Shown here in pieces: positions 56,975 through 64,000 of a stretch of 64,000 nt of DNA. The stretch spans positions 31,601,001 to 31,665,000 of the forward strand of contig CM045733.1 in NCBI GenBank assembly GCA_024760905.1. Direction: 5' to 3'. Each line of letters starts with the position of its first letter. The stretch's first letter is position 1. The notes beneath the pieces are model-generated. The model ran no database searches, was not told where the DNA came from, and saw only the letters and a program-made list of their open reading frames with translations. This DNA is from Plotosus lineatus (Eukaryota > Chordata > Actinopteri > Siluriformes > Plotosidae). Position numbers and translations under genes: made by a program.

Positions 56975-57813
56975 CAGTGGTAACTCACCTTACGAGATTA
57001 ATCCGTTCCAGAGCCTTTTTCTTAACCTGGATTTATTGTTAATTGGACCGCAATTTACATGTAAAACGTGTGATTCGTTCCAAGGCTCCCAATACTACCC
57101 CTAAACCCTTTAAAAATGATAAAAGCATACCTTTAAGACCTCCTTCTGCTTCAATATCATACAGATGGTAGACGGGTTTGGCCATATTCCTTTGCGATAT
57201 CACTCGAGCCCGTTTCTTCTTCTCACTCGCACCGGAAATCATGCGCGCACACACATGTGCAGGTGTTGACCATGTGTTCTTAGCAGAGTTATAATCTTAC
57301 AAATGTTTATGGAAGATTAAAAGCCTGAGTCAAGAAATAAAGCATGAAACAACAGTAACTGTCCTTTACACGAAAAGCATTATGGGAGATGCAGCTCTAT
57401 AATAGTCAATGGGAGGGAGCTGCGGCATCCCTCCTGGCCCATAGGAGGGCAGCGGGACGGGATGTTGGGAGATAGCCAATAAGAGGGAGCTGTGTCAGCC
57501 CTCCTAGCCAATGGGAGGCCAGCGGGGTGGGATGTTGGGAGATAGGCAATGGGAGGTAGCTGTGTCATCCCTCCTAGCCAATGGGAGGCCAGCGGGGCGG
57601 GATGTTTGAACGTCATTGATGGGAGAGCAGCTCGTGCATTGTTTGAATGACACATTTTAATGTTTGAATGGTGCGTTTGAATGTTTGAATGGCGTGTTTG
57701 GGTGTTTCGTAAGGAGGACTTGTTTCATATACAGAGACAAAAAATTTTGGAAAATGTTTTTCATAACCTGGACTTTTCGTTTGCTGAGACTATCGTAAGA
57801 TGAGGTACCACTG
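56975..57813. mobile_element. Tigger-like MITE with tandem CCAAT-box array
   Basis: Termini CAGTGGTAACTCACCTTACG and CAGTGGTACCTCATCTTACG (from the right), TA on both sides. Same family as 21853-22470. Interior 57405-57605 is about three tandem copies of a ~62-base unit. Confidence 0.9.
57405..57605. repeat. minisatellite of ~62-bp units with CCAAT and GC boxes
   Basis: Each unit contains CTCCTAGCCAATGGGAGG (or a variant such as CCAATAAGAGG), GCCAGCGGGGCGGGATGTT and GGGAGATAG. CCAAT is the NF-Y site and GGGGCGGG an Sp1-type GC box. Confidence 0.85.
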
Positions 57814-58186
57814 TACACAAGTTTTACACTTTTTGAATTTATAACTCTAGTATTTTACAGCTACAGAGGTTGGTTTAAAATTATGCCTGCTGGCCAGTCC
57901 CAGAATTTCCTTTTTTAATCTTTCAATCAAATCAAAGTTATTACAGAGAATTTGAATTTTGAAGTTTTTAAAAGGTTTTGATGATTTCCTGTTTGTTTAA
58001 TAATAAAAATGTCAACAGACATATAATTGAATCATCAAGTGCCAATCATAAAAATATTAACTTGAACTTGAAAAACGTGTTATCCATTTTAAAAGGATTC
58101 AACAGTTAGTAGAACCCGAGAAATCAACTTAACTAGATTTAAGGTTGATATCTTAGCGTAGCAGTGCATTGTGTTATGTGTTCTGG
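57814..58186. other. no feature recognised
   Basis: AT-rich, no motif. Confidence 0.5.
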
Positions 58187-58400
58187 GCAGCTATGGCCTA
58201 ATGGTTACAGAAGTGGGTTTAGGGTCTCAAGTTCAATTCCCAAACAAGCAGAAAAATGTGTGGTGGTAGGAGAAACATCTCCCTGATTTTCGTCTTTACA
58301 ACTGAAGTGGCCTTGAGCAGGGAACCTATTCTCCAATCATTTTCAGGACACTATAACGTGGCCTGCAAGAGGCCTACAAAAGCAAAATGTAAAAAAAAGT
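58187..58400 (+). mobile_element. tRNA-SINE fragment of a further type
   Basis: GGGCAGCTATGGCCTAATGG (A box region TGGCCTAATGG), CAAGTTCAATTCCCAAACAA (B box), then GAAGTGGCCTTGAGCAGGGA, a recurring fish SINE layout. Confidence 0.6.
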
Positions 58401-58516
58401 CCGGGGAGGGAGACAGCTGGTCAGAGAAATGCCTGTACTTTTCCTATTAAATTCCTATGCTTATAAAGTGTACCACTCATTTTATGCACATTAAAATGAT
58501 GCTTAGGTTATATTAT

Positions 58517-58758
58517 TCATTCATTCATTTATTTCTGAATCACTTAATCCTGATTAGGGTCACAAGGAGGCTGACCCAGAGCTCAGCTGACTCTGGGCAG
58601 ATTACATCCTGGACAGCGCACCAGGAAATCATAGAGAAGAAGTATGTTGATGGCTGCCATACTCTTGAGGAGGATCAGCAATGATTCGTTCACATGCCTC
58701 TCACCGTAGACACTGAAAGAAATGGCCGGCCTTTGATAACCCAGTTAGCTGCACTTGA
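58517..58758 (-). mobile_element. L2-tailed SINE, head missing
   Basis: TGAATCACTTAATCCTGATT, body CCTCTCACCGTAGACACTGA and TAACCCAGTTAGCTGCACT; stops before the tRNA head. Confidence 0.82.
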
Positions 58759-58827
58759 GGTGGATTATATTATTAATAATAAAATTATTTCATCGGAATC
58801 ATTACTTATTACAATTAAGCAATGTTG

Positions 58828-59140
58828 GCTCAGTGGAGTAGTGGTTAGCATGTCTACCTCATAGCCAGAAGGCCTGGGTTCGATTCCCAGCTCAGTTTCT
58901 GTGTGAAGTTTGCATGTTCACACCATGCTCACATGGGTTTCGATTGGGTACTCCAGTTTCCTCCCACAGTCCAAAAGCGTACACAGTAGGATAATTGGCT
59001 GTTCCTAAGGTGTGAATTAATGTATGAGTGTTGACCCTGTGATGGTGTAGTGAGCTGTCCAGGGTATATCCTTCCCTCGCACAGAGTCAGCCAGCCTACC
59101 TGTAACCGTTATTAAGATGAAGCAGTTCAGAAAATGAATG
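58828..59140 (+). mobile_element. second-family tRNA-SINE with L2-like tail
   Basis: GGCTCAGTGGAGTAGTGGTT head, GGGTTCGATTCCCAGCTC (perfect B box), TTTCCTCCCACAGTCC, GAGCTGTCCAGGGTATATCC, ATGAAGCAGTTCAGAAAATG. Confidence 0.85.
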
Positions 59141-59449
59141 AATTTCTTTGCAACTCAATATATAGTGCTTTATACTAATTTTATATATTAATATTACTGC
59201 AAATATGAATTATAGCACCCACACAACACCTACCGACTGAGTTTAACTGATGGTATACTTAGTTTGTGTTCAAACAAACCCGTATCAGAATATATTTGGT
59301 AATAGTGACTCTAAAGCATTTCTGTAAGTCACTCTGGATAAGAGCATCTGCTAAATGCTGTAAATGTTTTACATTTTTATAGCTAGTAGAAATGGCAGGT
59401 TGGAGACTGGCTTAAAGTGACTAAGAACAATAGAATCTTTGGGCTTTTT

Positions 59450-59722
59450 ACACCCGAGCTTCGTGGCTCATCAGGTCGGTGCTTATCCCCAGTTTCCATA
59501 GCATGAAGCGACTAGGAGTACAACTCCTCCTGTACGGGATGCTAGTCCACAGCAGGTTACTTTCCCAGTATATTTTTACTGGTACCCATTTATACTGCTG
59601 GGTGAACAGAGGCACACTTGTGGTTAAGACCTTGCTCAGGGGTCTTAGCACAGTGGGAGTCTAACTGGGATTTGAACACACAACCTCCCGAACATGAGTG
59701 TAGCACCTACGCCACCGGCCCC
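59450..59722 (-). mobile_element. SINE-like repeat with tRNA-type head
   Basis: Plus-strand GATTTGAACACACAACCTCC and CTACGCCACCGGCCCC are the complement of a tRNA-like promoter; the remainder (GGTACCCATTTATACTGCTG, CCTTGCTCAGGGGTC) is a known type of fish dispersed repeat. Exact family not assigned. Confidence 0.6.
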
Positions 59723-60089
59723 AAACAATAGAATCTAGTTGCTTTTTATTCATGAATAGCCTAACTATAACTATTTTAAGACCATTGGGGTTAAATGCGT
59801 TGATTGACTGAATACATTCTGAAAGGCAATGAGGTTACAGCTTGCTTAACACCTTAAGGCTTCAACTCATTTAGTTATACTGTAGTCTTGTATAACTGCT
59901 GCTATGAATTATTCAGTAATGATAATGAAGTATTTAGGTACTACACTGAAAACAGATAGATAGGGCATGTAATTATGAGAGAGAGAAATGTCAGTATGCG
60001 CCACTGTATCAAATAAGTTTACAGGTCAAAAGTGGTACACAGTCATAGTATAGACACTACTTAATCCTGACTGTAGGAAGAACTTCAGT
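59723..60089. other. no feature recognised
   Basis: AT-rich sequence. Confidence 0.5.
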
Positions 60090-60149
60090 GTTTCTCCATT
60101 ATTTTCTGTGGCGCCCCCCCCCAGAAAAAAAACCATTTCACAGACCCCC

Positions 60150-60180
<31 letters not shown>

Positions 60181-60702
60181 GCGAGTGACTATAAATAGTA
60201 TTATTTGTCTATAAAATTGTTATTAGTACACCTCTGCATAACATTGTATCTTTATTATTATTAAAAACAAAAAAGAAAGAACTATAGTTCAACTTATAAT
60301 AAAGAAAAACTTCATTAACATTATTTTTTAATATGTAATTGAAAAGATTTAAAGAATTTGAAATTAAAAAAAAATACACCCTTAGTTAAACTCATTCAAC
60401 TTAAACTCATTTGGCTTATTTGCCTTAATATCTCTCTCCTTCTTTCTCATCGTTCCTGTTAGAAATTTTTCCCTGTTGTTTCTTGAGGGGTTGTTTACTG
60501 CACTTGATAACGGTTGCTTGTGCGAAAAATCGCTACACCATAGCGCAACAATGTGAGCGCCACTGCCAACTAGTGCAGCGGAGGTGCAATTACACTTAAT
60601 TCTCACACAATTCCAGAAAGCATATTCCCCAGGGTATTCTCCCAGCATCACACCGCACCCATCCCTGGCATCATACCACGCCCCCCAAGAAGCGCTGAAC
60701 TA
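60090..60702. mobile_element. hAT-like nonautonomous element
   Basis: Left CAGTGTTTCTCCATTATTTT and, read inward from the right, CAGCGCTTCTTGGGGGGCGT. The right half (GTGAGCGCCACTGCCAACTA, AGCATATTCCCCAGGG) resembles the hAT at 46.9-47.1 kb. (CA)n at 60149-60170. I could not confirm an 8-base duplication. Confidence 0.55.
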
Positions 60703-60719
60703 CAGCAAAGCCAGACATA

Positions 60720-61228
60720 CAGTCGTTAGAAAAAATTACAACATCCATTAAATAGTGAACTCTTTATGAAGAAATGTTCATATAATGTCCAATCACATTT
60801 TTATTTATGGAAAAGAAAGTGATTTAATTGTAATGAATACAACATAACTTAATTATTTTTACTCATCAAACAAAAGATGTGAGCAACAATACATAGTTCA
60901 CTGGAGGAAAAACTTATGACACTCTATCCCCTAATAACTAGTGTTACCCTCTTTGACTGAAATAACTTCAGTGAGATGTTTCTTGTCACCATCTAACAGG
61001 CTCTGACATCGATCTGAGGAAAGTTGCCTCAGTCCTCAATGCAGAATTCTGTTCTTAGATATCTGAGGGGATTCTTGCATACACAGCCGGTTTCAAGTCA
61101 CCTCTCAGCATCTCAGTGGAATTGAGCTCTGAGCCATGCCAGGACTCTACACTTTCAGTGTTCAGCAAGTTCTTGATGGATTTACTGGTATATTTTGGGT
61201 CATTATCGTGTTGCAGAGTCCAGTTCTG

Positions 61229-61230
<2 letters not shown>
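60720..61230. repeat. unclassified dispersed DNA-transposon-like repeat
   Basis: Contains AACTTCAGTGAGATGTTTCT and TTTTGGGTCATTATCGTGTTG, phrases common in noncoding fish transposon copies. Left end TACAGTCGTTAGAAAAAATT may be a terminus; the right end is lost in (TA)n (61231-61266). Confidence 0.35.
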
Positions 61231-61266
<36 letters not shown>

Positions 61267-61268
<2 letters not shown>

Positions 61269-61457
61269 CAGTCGTCGACTTCCGACTGCTTTTGGTTTCA
61301 GCAGACCGGTCGTAAATCAATCTGGTCGTATGTCGACACTCACACCAAACAAAAACAGATGAATAAATCTCGCGCATTTAAATCTATACTAGTACATCTA
61401 TTTTCAATTCCACGTTAATGTGATACGCAGCGAAGAGCCAATCCTTTCTGTACTCCA

Positions 61458-61460
<3 letters not shown>
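61267..61460. repeat. TIR-like fragment sharing the hAT internal block
   Basis: Starts GACAGTCGTCGACTTCCGAC and contains the inverted copy of the 13100-13255 block (CGCGCATTTAAATCTATACT, AGAGCCAATCCTTTCTGTAC). Flanked on both sides by (TA)n. Confidence 0.6.

Positions 61461-61525
<65 letters not shown>
61461..61525. repeat. (TA)n microsatellite
   Basis: Sixty-five bases of TA replacing the 3' end of the adjacent LINE. Confidence 0.97.
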
Positions 61526-61528
<3 letters not shown>

Positions 61529-62622
61529 ACCCTGTCCTCTGCATCTTCTTCTCTTACACCAACAACCTTCAGGTCCTCCTTCACCACATCCATAAATCTC
61601 TTCTTTGGTCTTTCTCTAAGCCTTGTGCCTGGTAGTTCCAACCTCAGCATCCTACTACCAATATATTCACTATCCCTCCTCTCCACATGTCCAAACCATC
61701 TCAATCTACCCTCGCTGACTATGTCTCCAAAATATCTCACATGGGCTGTCCCTCTGATGTACTCATTTCTGATCCTATCCATCCTCATTACTCCCAGAGA
61801 GAACCTCAACATTTTCATCTCCGCTACCTCCAGCTCTGTCTCCTGTCTTTTCGTCAGCGCCACTGTTTCTAAACCATAGAACATCGCTGGCCTCATCACC
61901 ATTTTGTACATTTTTCCTTTCATTCTTGCTGATACTCTCCTATCAAACATCACACATGACACTTTTTTCCAAACATTCCAACCTGCCTGCACACACTTCT
62001 TCACCTCTCTTCCACACGCTCCATTGCTCTGGATTGTTGAGCCTAGGTACTTAAAATCCTCCATCTTCTTTATCTCTGCTCCCTGCAACCTCACCATTTC
62101 TCTTGGGTCCTTCTCATTCACACAAACATGTATTCTGACTTACTGAGGCTAACCTTCATTCTTCTCTTTTCCAGGGCATACCTCCACCTCTCTAGATTTC
62201 CCTGCACTTGTTCTCTGCTCTCACTACAGATCACAATGTCATCTGCAAACATCATGGTCCATGGAGATTCTTGTTGAACATCGTCTGTCAGCCTGTCCAT
62301 CACCATAGTAAACAAGAAGGGGCTCAGAGCTGACCCTTGATGCAGTCCCACCTCCACCTTGAACTCTTCTGTCACACCGACAGCACACCTCACCACTGTC
62401 TTACATCTCTTATACATGTCCTGCACCTCTCTAACATACTTCTCTGCCACTCCAGACTTCCTCATGCAATACCACAGTTCCTCTCTTGGCACCCTGCCAT
62501 ATGCTTTATGCAGATTAACAAAGGCACAATGCAGCTCCCGCTGATCTTCTCTGTACTTCTCTATTAACATCCTCAAAGCAAACACTGCATCTGTGATGGT
62601 CTTTCTTGGCATGAAGCCAAAC
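61526..62622 (-). mobile_element. RTE LINE fragment, both ends lost
   Basis: Minus-strand frames 62118-62612 (TDAVFALRMLIEKYREDQ, GLHQGSALSPFLF, MFADDIVICSESREQ) and 61526-62121 (MNEKDPREMVRLQGAEI to VREEDAEDRVR), one frameshift apart. Catalytic ADD is kept. The 3' terminal ~60 bases are replaced by (TA)n. Confidence 0.92.
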
Positions 62623-62631
62623 TAATAATAA

Positions 62632-64000
62632 AAACTTATTAAAACCCCTGTTTGAATAGCCACCTTATCATGGTGGAAAGGTTTGCATATCCTAATGATC
62701 CTAGAAACTATGTTGTTGGGGACATTATGCCCCTGGTAGGGTCACCTAAGGCAAATAGGTCCTAGGCGAAGTTCAAGACGAAGCACAGTTCAAAAAACCT
62801 TTATGGAGAAACATATAAGGACATAGTTTCCCTTGCCTGGACACGGGTCATCGGGGTCCTCTCCCCAAAACTGTGGAGGGACTGAAAGGTGAGTGCCTGG
62901 TGGTAAGGCTTTTGCCCATGGGACATAGGTCTGCCCTCCCATGGACCCATCAGCTGTGGGAAGGACTATAGGGGTCGGGCGCATTGTGAGTTGGGTGGAG
63001 AAGGCATGGGTTCTGTCAGACTGATCCTTGGCTACTGACTCTGACTCTTAGGACATAAAATATGAACTCTCTGGCAGGGAAGGAGCCTGAGCTGGATCGT
63101 GAGGTTGAGAAATACCGACTAAATATAGTAGGACTCACCTCACGGTGTTGCTTGGGCTCTGTTGCCACCAATCTTCAAAGGGGATGAATCTTATTCCATT
63201 CTAGAGTTGCTCATGGGGAGAGGCGGCAAGCTGCCGAGGGCATCCTTGTTGCCCCTATCTTGGTGCCCACACATTGGGGATCTACCCGGTTGATGAAAGG
63301 GCAGCTTCCCTCCACCTTTGGATGTGGAGGGTGGGGGGGGTCCTGACTGTTGTTTGTGCTTATGCACCAAATGACAGTTCAGACTACCCACCCTTCTTGA
63401 AGTATTTAGGGGGTGTGTTGGAGGATGCTCCATTATTGAGGTGGCAGCTCATAGCTGTGGCCAAAAGATCATTGGTACCTGTCTTTGTGGTAACTCCCGA
63501 ACCCGGAGGTGGACTCCTGTGGTGAAGGGGGCCGTTCAGCTGAAAGACAAGGCCAATCAGGTCTAATCAACTTTTTTTTTAAAAAAGGTGACTCGAGGGT
63601 ATGTTCCCTTTCTTGTGGATTAACACTTCTCAGCTTACCCGGGAAATTCTATGCGGGGGTACTGGAGAGAAGGATCCAACCGATGGTTTATCCTCAGATT
63701 CAAGAGGAACAATGTGGTTTTTGTCCAGGTCATGGCACTCTCGACCATGTATTTTTTTGGATTTAGAGAAGGCTTTCGACCGTGTCCCTCATGCTATCTT
63801 GTGGGGCATGCTCTAGGAGTATGGTGTGCCGCACCCATTGCCACTGGCCATTGGGTCTCTGTATCACTGGACCCAAAGCTTGGCCTGCCTTGGTAACAAC
63901 AGGATAAATTTGTTTCCAGTGAGGGTTGGAGTCCGTCAAGGCTGTTCTTTGTCACTGATTTGGTTCATAATTTTTATGGACAGAATTTCTAGGCACAGGC
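62632..64000 (+). mobile_element. second non-LTR retrotransposon, degenerate, runs off the window
   Basis: An endonuclease-like remnant: GKEPELDREVEKYRLNIVGL at 63080, VAHGERR, VDEGRAASLHLWM-like and VLTVVCAYAPNDSSDYPPFL at 63340. Then RT: LTLLSLPGKFYAGVLERRIQ, QEEQCGFCPGHGTLDHVF, DLEKAFDRVPHAILWGML with catalytic D, VGVRQGCSLSLIW and FMDRIS at the edge. Numerous frameshifts and a deletion between the two domains. Motifs differ from the RTE; the I-like group is my guess. Confidence 0.85.

Noticed and set aside
60120..60170. Endogenous retrovirus or LTR
   Set aside because: No gag/pol/env motifs, primer-binding site or direct terminal repeats anywhere in the window; the ends are inverted and hAT-like.

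Overview
The window is vertebrate DNA, almost certainly from a ray-finned (teleost) fish. It holds one recognisable cellular gene whose short exons are spread across long introns, and most of the rest is transposable elements and very long microsatellites. The teleost call rests on Tc1/mariner elements, RTE-type LINEs, pogo/Tigger and hAT elements, tRNA- and 5S rRNA-derived SINEs and abundant (CA)n/(TA)n tracts. I see no prokaryotic gene, CRISPR array or operon, so nearly all long reading frames are transposon remnants or microsatellite translations.

The cellular gene is nell2 (neural EGFL-like 2), on the minus strand from base 1 (cut by the window edge) to about 36193. I located 13 exons by hand from splice sites and conserved protein motifs, and their phases join without a break. 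They encode, in order, the thrombospondin-N/laminin-G-like domain (36043-36193 to 29168-29240), a coiled coil (28195-28277 into 25179-25307), two von Willebrand C domains (25179-25307 to 15134-15236) and four EGF-like domains (10734-10868 down to base 1). The signal-peptide exon(s) and the C-terminal exons were not found; the latter should lie left of base 1.

Layout. 1-16 kb: 3' half of nell2 with introns holding Tigger-like TIR elements, SINEs, a 5S-derived SINE and an 8-bp-TSD hAT element (11059-13397) that carries an internally deleted Tc1 element. 17-21.5 kb: a Tc1/mariner element split by a nearly complete RTE-type LINE. 21.8-23.5 kb: two TIR elements embedded in (CA/TA)n tracts. 25.6-27.2 kb: a longer Tc1 copy of the same family as the one at 11.2 kb. 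28-36 kb: 5' exons of nell2. 36-64 kb: no cellular exon recognised; degenerate and 5'-truncated RTE copies, a third Tc1 family (48.6-50.3 kb), hAT remnants with a BED-finger coding fragment (46.6 kb), Tigger MITEs, an unclassified TIR family (43.1-44.9 kb), many SINEs, and at the right edge a different non-LTR element running out of the window.

The most interesting material is in the repeats. One tRNA-derived SINE head/body is joined to three different 3' tails (an L2/CR1-like tail, an RTE tail and an unknown tail). The RTE tail is a fusion of the 5' UTR and 3' end of the RTE LINE present in this same window. Other points are a palindromic TIR family with a foldback derivative, Tigger elements carrying arrays of CCAAT and GC boxes, and nell2 exons bordered by UG/CA repeats next to their splice sites.
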